In this document: piece by piece, positions 40,527 to 50,187 of the stretch
Numbering within the stretch: position 1 is the first letter of the stretch
Layout: every line of letters starts with the position of its first letter
DNA from: Perkinsus olseni
Taxonomy: Eukaryota > Perkinsozoa > Perkinsida
Length of the DNA: 51,249 bases
Assembly (NCBI GenBank): GCA_013115125.1
Contig: JABANN010000221.1
Location: forward strand, 1 to 51,249
Direction of reading: 5' to 3'
Notes under the pieces: generated by a model
What the model saw: the letters and a program-made list of their open reading frames with translations, nothing else
What the model was told of the DNA's origin: nothing
Database searches by the model: none
Translations under genes and position numbers: made by a program

Positions 40527-41165
40527 TTACTCTGGGGGCACAGCTCCGACGCCAGGACCGAAGCCAGTTATCATATTCCAGCTGACAATCTGACACACCA
40601 GATGGAACGCAGGGATCAATAGAAATACTAACCTGTTCATCAGTGAGATCCTCCATGTCCACGCCATCCATAAGTTGACTGTCAGATCCAGACAATGCTT
40701 GCCCCATAACGAGCTCTCCACCTCTAAAATTAAATGAAAGTCATGAGAGGCACGGCCGAACGTGCGGTGAAGCACAGAAAGGCGATAGAACTACGATAGC
40801 ACCGACTAGCGGTAACAAAAAAACAAAAAACATGGTCGGGGCTAACTCTGAGCCTACCATGAGACGAGCCTCACCAGGGATCCAGCGATTCATAAAATGA
40901 TGGTGAATACAGGTGAAACGAAAAGACGATAACTAATATGCACACTCCTGCGTGTCACCCACCTGCGTTGCTCCGCAAATCCTTGGGCAGGGCTCTCGCC
41001 CATAACCGCGATAACATTACGGCTGACGGCTGAAGTGAAGCAGCGATTATACCTGCGAGGAGGCAGAGGTACGGGAGGACCGCAGTCGAAGAAGACGTAC
41101 TCTGAAGCCCAGGTGGAGGCGCCTCTGGCACGAGCGAAGCGAACGAACTGATTGCCGCGGCCCAT
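40527..41165 (-). CDS. Family D small protein, copy D4
   Basis: The ATG at 41165 starts MGRGNQFVRFARARGASTWA. A 48-nt, stop-free intron (GTACGT...CTCGCAG) leads to YNRCFTSAVSRNVIAVMG with ESPAQGFAEQRR. A longer intron leads to GGELVMGQALSGSDSQLMDG with VDMEDLTDEQ, then a last exon with SWNMITGFGPGVGAVPPE, stop at 40527. The open frame extends upstream through the hydrophobic SSFLYWLASLSS, probably the signal peptide. All splice phases agree with D3 and D5. Confidence 0.75.
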
Positions 41166-41346
41166 TAGAGATGACAACGAAGCTAACCAGTAGAGGAATG
41201 AAGACAACAACACACAGAAAAGGGGCACGGAAACGAAGACATGATAACGCCTTTCTACTCACACCAACAGAACTAGAGCAATATTGTATCTTACTTACCC
41301 AACCTGAAAGATACTCGTGGAAATGCGGTAGCAAATTATAAGGCGC

Positions 41347-41788
41347 TTACTCTTTGCTCCATGAACTAATACCACCACCCAAAAAGGATATGATGTTCCA
41401 TGCAACCAACTGAGATGAAACAAGAATGAAAGCAACACGACGCAGCCGCGACTACCTGTTCCTCAGTAACATCATTAAGATCTATACCATCCACTGGACT
41501 GGAATCAGAGCCTGTCAGTGCTTGACCCAGAACTAGCTCTCCACCTCTAAAGTAGGAAACATCAAAGACGAGTTGCCGCTGACGTCATCACCTATGCTGC
41601 TCAGCGAAGCCTTCTCTCGGACACTCGCCCGTCGCGAGCAAAAGCTTCCGGCAAGCTGAAGCATACCTACGGTTGTATCTGAGTGGCGGCGTAGTGGACG
41701 AACGACCAGAAACAGCGACTCACTCGATGGCCCAGAGGGACGAACCTCTGGCTTTGCCGAAGCGGACAACATGATTACAACGTTGCAT
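41347..41788 (-). CDS. Family D small protein, copy D5
   Basis: The ATG at 41788 starts MQRCNHVVRFGKARGSSLWA with a GTGAGTCG donor. Exons YNRRYASACRKLLLATGECP, GGELVLGQALTGSDSSPVDG and a final one with AWNIISFLGGGISSW (stop at 41347) follow. The introns are unlike those of D3, but the exons differ by only a few bases. Upstream hydrophobic residues LLLVCCA suggest a signal peptide on a preceding exon. Confidence 0.75.
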
Positions 41789-41928
41789 TGCGCAGCATAC
41801 TAAGAGCAACTAAATTTGAGGAGTGGTATAGAAGCATGAACGTAACGGATAAAACATACACAATCACTTCAACCACAGAAACTTGCTGAGCACACCGCGC
41901 GACATGCGGACCGATGGATCCCAAGACA

Positions 41929-42527
41929 TCAGGGAGCACGGAGATGATGATATTGATGATGGGCACTTTCAGAGACATCTTTGCTGTTGAATATTTCATC
42001 GCTGTGTACCATATATGTAATTATGGCTTGGTTGCTTGATTGATATATGATCTGAGAGAGACGAAAATAAAGAAATAACGAGGAAGGTGGCAAAAGAGTG
42101 GCTACTGTTTGAAGGAGTTCTGCCGTTTCCTCCAAGGCCTCGAGAGTGAGCAAAGATACCGAGCCAGCAGGTCCGAGGAGCTCCTGGTTGCCGCCAGCTT
42201 GGACGAAAGACGCTGACCTGAGAGCCTTGGCGTGCAACCCGTTCTATATCTTGCATGCTCCTACCTCATTTGCTCAGGATATCCCTGTATCGGTGATTCT
42301 CCGCATAACCGAGGGAGCGTCACCGACGCCACCGTTCTTGAGAAATTCGCGTTATACCTGACAAAGCGAAAATGCGGCCGATAATTCGAAGTCGAAACTT
42401 ACGCCTTCGCCCAAACTGAACTCCCTCGGGCTTTGGCGAACCTAGCTCCTGCTTGCAATCCTCGAGAGAATGTTCCCATCGAAAATAATGAAACACATAC
42501 ACAGAACAGATAAAGCACTCGTCTCAT
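41929..42527 (-). CDS. Family D small secreted protein, copy D6 (complete signal peptide)
   Basis: This copy shows the full N-terminus. The ATG at 42527 starts MRRVLYLFCVCVSLFSMGTF (signal peptide), then GLQAGARFAKARGSSVWAKA at a GTAAGT donor. Exon 2 is YNANFSRTVASVTLPRLCGE with SPIQGYPEQMR. Exon 3 is GGNQELLGPAGSVSLLTLEA, ending LLQT, and the last exon (IIYQSSNQAIITYMVH) stops at 41929. It is the most divergent copy but keeps order and phases. The basic RFAKARG motif lies about 10 residues after the predicted cleavage site. Confidence 0.75.
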
Positions 42528-42858
42528 CTTAACGTCGTGAAAGTCGAATGAGGCAGACAGGAAACAAGCAAATCAAATTAAGCCATCCTCGCACTGAAGG
42601 GTGAATTCGAAACACACGAGTAGCGGCACGCAACAATGAACAACCTCTCGGGAAATCGCGCCGCAAATTCATCAGCGGAGCGAAGCGATTCATGAATGTC
42701 GTATTTGTCTGACAGTCTTCTTGGAGCATGATGACGTGCATTCCGAGAGACAACTCGTCACTCTAAATACTATCGATCTAAGACCCTCCTTGCGCATGCG
42801 TGCAAACTACCGAACTCAACACTTCTTGCTTCTCAAAATACTGTGCCCCATGGCATAG
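42528..42858. other. Gap between D6 and the coiled-coil gene
   Basis: No gene seen; it probably holds the D6 promoter and the 3' untranslated region of the coiled-coil gene. Confidence 0.4.
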
Positions 42859-44588
42859 CTAGATAGCACTGACTATCACACTATAAGCGAGAGAATCAAA
42901 GCCCGACGATAAGTCGGAATAAACGTGATCGATCGATCTCAGTCGATCCGTCACCTCCACTTCATCAAAAGACAAAGACGTGGCGGGGACGTCATTCCGC
43001 TGCAGTCCCTCAACCACCGGCCTGAGTTCCCGGTGGACGTCTTGCAAGGCGTGCGTGTTGCGCACTAGACGATCCAGCGGTTTCAACAACTTCTGCAAGG
43101 ATCGGTGGGACCTCGGATCCTCAGAGAGAAGCTCGAGGTATCTTCGCACTTTCGAGAGAATGTCACGATCATCTCTCAAATCTTCGCCCAATTGTTCGTA
43201 GTCGTCGGCGAACTGCTGCAGATTCTCAGCAGATAGGTGAACTTTTTGAGGATCGGCGACACTCAAAGACAACCCCGACCTGAGAACAACGAAATATACC
43301 TGGAGCCCGTTCAAGTGCTCCAATTTCCGAGTCTTAGTTCTCGGAAAGGGCACCCTTCCGAGCACAGAGAAAAATTGCCCGTTTAAGTGCTGATTTTTCC
43401 CGAGCTCACTTTCCGAGAGCTAAGAAAGTCACTGGGGCCTGGAAATCCGTGCTCTCGGAAAACTCATTCCGAGTTCTTAGTTTAAGTGCCGCCCACTTGG
43501 CTCGTTAAAGGTTAATCCGAGTCCGAGTGGAGAGGGCTAGTGTTTCCGAGTCCTTTCGAAACCCAAACATCCTGCTAACGCAACGTTTTCGTTCCCTTCC
43601 CGTTACAATGCTATGGAATGATGACTAACAATGATGTAGCTATTCGGAGTAGCCTATTCCTCACTGTGAGGGCCTTACAGTGCGAACTCACATTGTACTG
43701 ACGAGAACGAAGTAAGAAAGTTGGGTTGTGTTTGTGTCCCGCAGCGCGTTGCGTCGCAGAAGTTAGTTCACCGAGTAAGGCTTCTTTTCCGAGTCGGGGA
43801 CATTTCTCATAGAAACGACTTGAACACGAGGAGAATTATCTCGGGATTCGTACTTGGCAAAACAGCTCGGAAATGCGACCAATCCGAGTGGTCGTACTCG
43901 AACAGACGATTACTCGGAACATGTTCACTAAGAGTACTAACTCGGAAGGAAGTACTCGGAACTCAGAAGTATTTTGCACTTGAACGGGCTCGGACCGGAA
44001 AGTTCCGAGTGCTCCCGTTTCGACCCTCCAAATCCATAAATTCACGCGAATTGCATTATCGCTGCAGAGAAATTGCTGCCCAGAGGTACCGACTTCGCAT
44101 TCAATCTCATGCTGGCTCAATGCGCTACGGTGCAACTTGCCTTCGAGGAAGAAGACAGCGATGGCGGCCAAGCTGAGTTGTACACGAATGCTGGCGAGAC
44201 ACTCATCACCAACTCGTCGAAGTTCCTCGTTCGGAGCGAAAACTCCGGTCGAATGCATTTCAAATTCAAGCCAGACTCGAAAATTGTAACGAAAATGATT
44301 CTGTGACCGAGAGGTCCTCTCGGAGAGGACGGCCATGATGTAGAATCAAGAGAGCTGACTCACTTAGTGGCGGCTGCCAAATCTTCGACGTATCTTTCAA
44401 GCTTGTCTCCAACTTCTCTCTCCAAATCGATATAATCCGCTACTAGCGATAACACTTCGTCGACTTCTTCAACCACGGCCGAGGACGGCGGATGATAGTT
44501 CACAGTACTCTAAAAGGCCGGTGATATTATTTCACACCACGCTAGGCCAACGCGTCGCATCACACTCGCGCGACACAATGTCTGTCAT
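42859..44588 (-). CDS. Coiled-coil/helical protein, multi-exon
   Basis: The last exon starts after an acceptor near 43281 (GTTGTTCTCAG) and reads LSLSVADPQKVHLSAENLQQ, FADDYEQLGEDLRDDRD and SHRSLQKLLKPLDRLV, stop at 42859. An upstream exon at about 44520-44374 reads AVVEEVDEVLSLVADYIDLE and REVGDKLERYVEDLAAAT with a GTGAGT donor. A first exon may start at ATG 44588 (MTDIVSRECDATRW). Both exons are acidic, Leu-rich and heptad-like, suggesting an elongated helical scaffold. Middle exons were not resolved. A repeat element (43303-43992) and a plus-strand ORF lie in the presumed intron. Confidence 0.5.
43303..43992. mobile_element. Inverted-repeat-ended element rich in CCGAG units
   Basis: GAGCCCGTTCAAGTGC at the left end is repeated inverted as GCACTTGAACGGGCTC at the right end (690 bp apart). 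Inside are many TTCCGAG/CTCGGAA units in both orientations and further CCCGTTTAAGTGC copies, a pattern of subterminal repeats typical of non-autonomous DNA transposons. No transposase was seen and no convincing target duplication was found, so the superfamily is open. Confidence 0.55.
44073..44306 (+). CDS. Short plus-strand exon (hypothetical)
   Basis: An open frame with protein-like composition: LPRGTDFAFNLMLAQCATVQ, LAFEEEDSDGGQAELYTN and RMHFKFKPDSKIVTKMIL, stop at 44306. It has no in-frame ATG; an acceptor (GCTGCCCAG) lies at its start, so it would be a 3' exon. The opposite strand also carries an ATG-initiated frame here (43836-44336), so strand assignment is uncertain. Confidence 0.3.
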   Translation: MLPRGTDFAFNLMLAQCATVQLAFEEEDSDGGQAELYTNAGETLITNSSKFLVRSENSGRMHFKFKPDSKIVTKMIL

Positions 44589-46483
44589 GACGGGACGTTA
44601 TTAAAGGGCACGTCTCACATGACCGCCATAATGACGGCACGGAAGAAATTTACCTTCAAGGTGCTGAGCAGTTCATGAATCATTCATGATGAATGACGAG
44701 AGACTTTACGAAGGACTTTACTAAAAAGCGCTATGAAATACAATAATTCAGTACTATTCGAGTACTATCCGGAAAGAATAATGAGGCGCATTTCAAATAC
44801 TCCTCATTATTCTTTCCGGATACTCGCGGCCAAGATGGTACACGAAAATGCCCAGAATGATGTACAGGATGACAGTATCGACGGCTTAAATATCGATTCG
44901 GACGTCAGTGGATGCCACCAACATAGAAAGAACATCCCTTGCCGGAGATAAAACACACGGAAAATGGAAGTAACTTTCAGGAAGTTTGTATGAGCCGACC
45001 ATCTTCTTCGGATGTACAATCGATCTACATTCCGCGTTCCTCACCTGCTCGATGAAATTCGATTTTTCCCGCCGATGGCTTCGTCGCTTCACTACTATCG
45101 TTCTCGGTTCGGCCTGGGAAACGAATCTTCGTAAGAAGTCAATGCGAAGCTCACATCATCAGATCGTATTCTCCGAGAATCGCCAGCGTTCAGTGCATCC
45201 TCGACCTAAGTGTAAAAGTACAACGGATAGATCATCATGGTTTGCCCACGTCTCGCACTATCGCCTGATAGTCCTCCGAAGGTCGCACCGAGTTGCCACC
45301 AGAAACCTGATCGTAAAAGGATTAGTACGGATCGTTAGGGTCGCTTCCTGACCGGCAGGATTCCTGCCGCAGGAAGCTCGTGAGAATCCTGTGCGAACGA
45401 CTGGGCACAATCTAACACTAGTTCCGGGTGAGGGGACGACCCTTGCCCTTGACCGAATGCCGCTCGGTTACCGAGTAACCAAAATGTGACTCGGTCGATA
45501 GCCAGAGGTCGAAAACAAGGGTTGGGTCCGGAAGTCACCAGGATCCTCTTGCCTTCTGCGGTCAGTGACTGCCAGTCACTATAAGACTCTATTTCTCCGA
45601 AGCACCCAGTAATGGGTTGACTCTTCCTCCGGAATTATTCGTTTGACCCAGGGTTCTTTCTTCCCTGGAAACGAAGCGATAGTCTCCTCCTACCACACAC
45701 ATCTTCTTGTACATTCCTTCTACCTGCACATTGATGCCAGGAAGAAACCGAACCTTGTTTCTTTCCTTTCTTTCCGGGAACAAAGAATAGGAAAGAAATA
45801 ATAGTGCTCGGGAAGGAAAAACTCTGGTTTGACCTATCCGCCTTGGAACGTGTAGTCCATTGTCGTGGGGTGTTATCAGACACGTCAGTCTGACGTCGTC
45901 AAAGGTCGCCGTAAGACGTAACCGCTACTCTAACTACAGTAGCAGGACAGCGCGTTGAATCCATGCCTTCCTGCGCTATCTCTGGGATGAAGTGTTCATG
46001 AAGAGCGAGCTGCTCCCAGTCTGGGACTATGAAACTAGTTTCATACTATGAAACCTCTGGGAGTCCCAGAGGATGATCCGCAAGAATGAGAATCAATGGA
46101 ATTGGCAGTATCGAGAAGTTGTTATGGAGTCGCAGGTTGAGGTTGGAGGGGATGGATCCACTATGAATTACGTCACATATCTCTTCGGCCTTGTATCATA
46201 TTCCTGTGCACGTCGAAGATCAAAATTATTTAGCTGATTACGTTGACGGGGCTACGTCACGAAAGGCCAGGACAGTTCACGTACCGATTATCAATCTTGC
46301 GGCCCACTACATTCCCCAAAATGAGTTTATCGAGAATGTAATCCGGTAACATGACGATCATGCTAGACTAGCAATATCGGAGCCGATCATAGCGGCATAG
46401 GAAAATTCAGCTGAGTAATGGCCTATCTCACCCTGCCGTCATCAGCTCCGAAAGTCGTAAGTAGCGAGCCGCCGCGTCCTGGT
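44589..46483. other. Long stretch with scattered exon-like pieces and hairpins
   Basis: It holds the hairpin at 44767-44821. A minus-strand exon-like piece near 45045-45145 (NDSSEATKPSAGKIEFHRA with a GTGAGG donor) and a second piece near 45400-45340 are present. A further minus frame at 45589-45783 (KVRFLPGINVQVEGMYKKM, VVGGDYRFVSREERTLGQ) also looks coding. A complex inverted repeat around 46010-46071 is built from CTGGGACT and TAGTTTCATA. No complete gene could be assembled. Confidence 0.4.
44767..44821. repeat. Perfect 20-bp inverted repeat
   Basis: ATCCGGAAAGAATAATGAGG and its exact complement CCTCATTATTCTTTCCGGAT are separated by 15 bases. The absence of mismatches suggests recent origin or conversion between the arms. 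Confidence 0.9.
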
Positions 46484-46744
46484 TCAGCGCCCCTCGATCC
46501 ATCTAGTATATTTCTTATCTGCATTCAAGTGGTCAAGAACAGAGTTCCAGCTCGTTCCTACAACTGAGCTTAATTTAGCATCACCCCAATCATCAGCGCC
46601 GATCGGTTCCAAGTTTCGGCGGCGCCGCAAGCCGCGTGTCTGACGAAGATATTCGAGCCCGCTCGCCCCAGAGATTCTCGGCCAGCTTACCATGTTCGCA
46701 CCGCAGAGTAGCAGGAGGAACATCCTCCGCAAGGTGGCGGCCAT
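46484..46744 (-). CDS. Small secreted protein, 86 aa
   Basis: The ATG at 46744 starts MAATLRRMFLLLLCGANMVS, a strong signal peptide. The mature part is basic then acidic: LRQTRGLRRRRNLEPIG, DDWGDAKLSSVVGTSWN and LDHLNADKKYTRWIEGR, stop at 46484. There is no intron. An RRRRN stretch lies close after the predicted cleavage site, reminiscent of the basic N-terminal motif of family D, but the rest is unrelated. Function unknown. Confidence 0.65.
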   Translation of the reverse strand: MAATLRRMFLLLLCGANMVSWPRISGASGLEYLRQTRGLRRRRNLEPIGADDWGDAKLSSVVGTSWNSVLDHLNADKKYTRWIEGR

Positions 46745-46926
46745 AGATTAAGGACAGGAGTATCTCGGATTACACACTGTGAGATACAAATTATGTCGGA
46801 ACCAGAAACATTGACAACACAAATCCGAGAAAATAGATGCGCCCAAGCAGAGAGCATGTAATGAGACCAAGATTCATATGAACATAACGAGACGGTAGAC
46901 CCTCTACCGTAGACGCAAGCGAAAAG

Positions 46927-47446
46927 TCAATCCGAGAATGTTATGACTCGCATTTCGTCGTCCTCCTCGTCCGAGACCTCATCGATTCGTCGAAAGGACG
47001 GGCGATTGGACTTTACCCCGCCCTCATCTCCAAGATTCCATCGCCTTCTGAATCTACAGAGATTCATGATTGCTGCCACCAATGGTCGATTGCATTCTCA
47101 CTGCTGAGCCGCGGCCTTGGCGATCGACGATCTCCTCCGACGCAATCCACTCTCACCAACATTATCCCCTGCAAAAACGTGAGACGACTCCCCTAGACCC
47201 CTTTAGTAAAGGGCCTTTACTCTGAGACTCCATCGTTAAAATCATCTAACTGAACCTCCCACATGTTAACAATGCCGGCATATATTCTGTAATCTGTCGC
47301 CTACCTTTCTTCGCTTGAGCTTTTCCATCACTCTCTTCATCCTCCTCAGTTGTGATGTTCATTTCCGCCAACGCTTTGAAGTAAGCCACAGTTTTATCTA
47401 TTTCATACGACTCCGCCCGCCTTCGCGTTTCCTCATCGCGCGACAT
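46927..47446 (-). CDS. Charged, probably nuclear protein, three exons
   Basis: The ATG at 47446 sits one base after an acceptor (CCTACTCCAG) and starts MSRDEETRRRAESYEIDKTV, then YFKALAEMNITTEEDEES, ending KAQAKKG. The second exon reads DNVGESGLRRRRSSIAKAAA. The third, joined in phase at GTGAGA...CTCTGTAG, reads QFRRRWNLGDEGGVKSNRP, SFRRIDEVSDEEDDEMRV, ITFSD and stop at 46927. All phases agree. Alternating basic and acidic runs suggest a small nuclear regulatory or chaperone-like protein. No family recognised. The acceptor directly before the ATG would suit a trans-splice site. Confidence 0.6.
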
Positions 47447-48704
47447 TCTGGAGTAGGTGCGACAGCCATTCTGACAGCCATAATACAATTCAGCTCAAGC
47501 ACCTACCCGCCGGAAACTAGAGAGTCTCTGGCAGAGATGAACCTTTCATGGCGCTAAACCGCTCCGGATACTCAATATCCAATCAATTTATCGCAACCTA
47601 ACCGCGCCGTCTTACGATTGAGTCACTTCGCGCCACAACTTCTCACGGCGAGAGTTTCCCACTCACGTTTCTAACATCAGTACCATCGTAATATTAAATC
47701 CTACGACATCATTATTCCACTATCAGCTGTCATGTGATAAAAGTTCACGATCCCGGATAAGTGTATCACGATCTCTCATTTCTGATCAAAAAGTACGTCC
47801 CAGTCCCACATAGTACCAGAAAAGTGCAGCAGAAACATCCAAGTTGAACAAGCGTCAAGAAGAGCCTTGCCTGCACGGGAAGGACAGAGTCTGCTTATGA
47901 GAGCAGTGACAGTACCACTAGTATTACAACTATGAAACAAACGTTGGCTGTTGCTGGAGAATGTTTGCGACTCTAGCGCCCATGAACAGGCAAAACTAAG
48001 GACTCATCGACAACAACGCGTGGATTTCAAGGATTTCGGCGGCTTTCTCGCCGACTTCGGAACTCTGAGCCCTGATCCCTGTGAGAGATGGCTCAGCGAG
48101 GAAAGTTTAAAGCTGAATAGTGTACGTTCTGGGGTGATCCACTGACGTGACACTCTTACGGAATCATTTATTCGAGTTTGAAGTGAGATACTTAACTACA
48201 AGGCCTACCAGTCCATGTCCTAATTCCAAAACGACCGACGACACCACGACATCGCTGGGGAGCTGATATGATCATGCGGTCTTACGGTGAGCCAGGAATT
48301 GTAGGTTGTGAGGACGGCGGCCATCTCGCAGGCATCCTCGCAACCGATCGTCGGAATCGGCCTGGAATCATGTTACGCCCCAGCAACCGAACCATACCCC
48401 ATTCTAAGGCTCTTACAGAAAATCATGGATCGCGAGAGCTCGGAAAAAGCAGCACGAGACTTTGTGACCATAGGAATGGCAATCGCTGTCTCCGCGAGAG
48501 TTGCCGAAATCGCGCAATTCTCCGAATTTCGGATTTCAAACACCCTGGATTGTCAAGACACCGCTCAAAACACCGGGAATTCTCATTTTCCTTTCAAATG
48601 GTATTCATTAAGGACGCCGAGAGCGAATGAAATGATTGCAGACTCTGCAATGCACTCCCCTCTGTAATGCAGAGGGGAGTCCATGCTCCGCTCTCCCCTC
48701 TAGG
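47447..48704. other. Unassigned stretch
   Basis: Plus-strand frames at 48268-48667 (one containing LLQKIMDRESSEKAARDFV and TIGMAIAVSARVAEIAQF) look partly protein-like but have no ATG or splice support. A hairpin lies at 48654-48680. Nothing was recognised in 47447-48260. Confidence 0.35.
48654..48680. repeat. Perfect inverted repeat with 11-bp arms
   Basis: ACTCCCCTCTG and CAGAGGGGAGT flank a 5-base loop, just beyond the end of the minus-strand membrane-protein gene. Confidence 0.85.
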
Positions 48705-49240
48705 TCAGTGTCTGTATCCGGGGATGTGCCCAACCACATTGTGGTTACCACGATACGAACCCGAAAGGATTTCCCGCGGTAGAAAGCTTGATGTACAGTA
48801 CCTCGATCCACCTCCAATTCTAGCAGGATTCTCACACCTGTCGCACATGCTCTGGGAGAAATCGTCCAACCAAGGGTAAACGACTATAAAAGCAATAGTA
48901 GTTATCACCGCTCCTCCCAGGAGGATGATACTATACAAGGAGCTGAAGACAATCGATGGTGGAAACAGGGATGATGTAACTGACTTTCATCACCACGCAC
49001 AAAAGCACCACAGCACTTTCTGACGCTTCACTCGGATGAATGCTATCCAGAATAGCGTGCTGAGACCCTCTATCCCGCCAAGTGCTAACCAGTGTATAAC
49101 ACTGAGAAACGTCTCGGATTCGATCCTCAGTAGTACCATTTTCTATCACCTATTATATCCGAGGATAATATCCAACAGTAGTGTGCCAGCCAATGCCAAC
49201 AGAGAGAAAAACACACAGAGTGACACCGAGAAGACCGATC
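48705..49240 (-). CDS. Polytopic membrane protein (3' part), multi-exon
   Basis: Three phase-consistent exons give successive transmembrane helices. The first is SVFSVSLCVFFSLLALAGTL, ending LLDIILGYN. A 48-nt intron (49102-49149) leads to VIHWLALGGIEGLSTLFWIA with FIRVKRQKVLWCFCA. A 51-nt intron leads to LYSIILLGGAVITTIAFIVV with YPWLDDFSQSMCDRCENP. The frame then reaches a stop at 48705, possibly after another intron. The 48-nt intron contains the T-arm-like core GGATCGAATCCGAG. The 5' exons beyond 49240 were not resolved. No transporter family was recognised. Confidence 0.55.
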
Positions 49241-49941
49241 TGAAACCGAGGTCGCAGGACGGTCAGAGATTCCTCCATAGACGGCTCAACTCAAAGCATA
49301 AAATTATCCCCTTTAGACGCACGCTGAAAGCCGACCTCGCTTCCGGCCCAACTGCGATACTACGAATGAACGGCCGAGCATTCATGAACACTGAGAATTT
49401 CACCTATCCGGGTCAGTGCGCTCTTTCAAGGATTCTCAGTACTCCACGAGAGCTCCGCGAAGCGCAACCACAGTTCGAGAGATAGACTTCCCGATTTCAG
49501 ATTTTGCATTACCGAGTAATGATTACCCGAATCCTCCTCGCATCAACTTCGACCAGGAAACACTCTCATCCTCAGTATTGCTATACACATGGTGCCGAAA
49601 CCTGTGCGGAATCTACTAGCGAGTCTATCAGTCCCGCCACTGGCGGGCCGCCAGTACCACTGTTCCGGCTTATCAGTGTCCGCGAGTCCGCTCATTCATA
49701 AAGCGAGAAGTATAACCCTGAAAACGCCTTGCAGCAGAGCTAGTAGCTGCGAATTGTCAGTCTCCATATCCACGACAGGATGGGCCGTCCTGACGGGCTA
49801 CAAACCGCATGTTAACATTGCTACCAACGAGCTGTTTATAAACCTGCAGCAAGATTCAAGGGGGCCCTAACGAGTCATCTGATAAGACAGAGTTTGGTGA
49901 TGGTATTGCAACGCAAGGACCGCCGTCACAGGCGTAATTCC
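49241..49941. other. Unresolved stretch upstream of the membrane-protein exons
   Basis: It probably contains 5' exons of the minus-strand membrane protein. A 149-codon plus frame (49036-49485) overlaps its exons antisense and is taken as a shadow. No other gene seen. Confidence 0.35.
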
Positions 49942-50187
49942 CAAAATCCAAGGGAGAAGTACAAAATCCAAGGAAGCGTTTTCAGGGATCTGCATTACCT
50001 GGGCAACAGTTCGGGTTTCTGGTTGACCTGGGTAACAGTTCCGGGATCGGGTTGCCCTGTCGGGTTTCGGGAGGGGTTTCTGGTTTCCCGTTCCTGCCTT
50101 CGCCCGCAATTCAGGGTTTTTTTCTGTTGCTTCTGCATCTCTGTCGCACGCGCTTCCTTGGATTTTGTACCTTTCCCTTGGATTTTG
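49942..50187. mobile_element. Short inverted-repeat element (MITE), ~246 bp
   Basis: Terminal inverted repeats of about 35 bp. The left end reads CAAAATCCAAGGGAGAAG then TACAAAATCCAAGGAAGCG. The complement of the right end reads CAAAATCCAAGGGAAAGG then TACAAAATCCAAGGAAGCG. Each arm itself contains the unit CAAAATCCAAGG twice. The interior has two imperfect direct copies of ACCTGGGCAACAGTTC. No coding capacity. A clear target duplication was not found. Confidence 0.75.

Noticed and set aside
49036-49485. 149-codon plus-strand ATG ORF
   Set aside because: It overlaps, antisense, phase-consistent exons of a polytopic membrane protein; the frame itself shows no motif.
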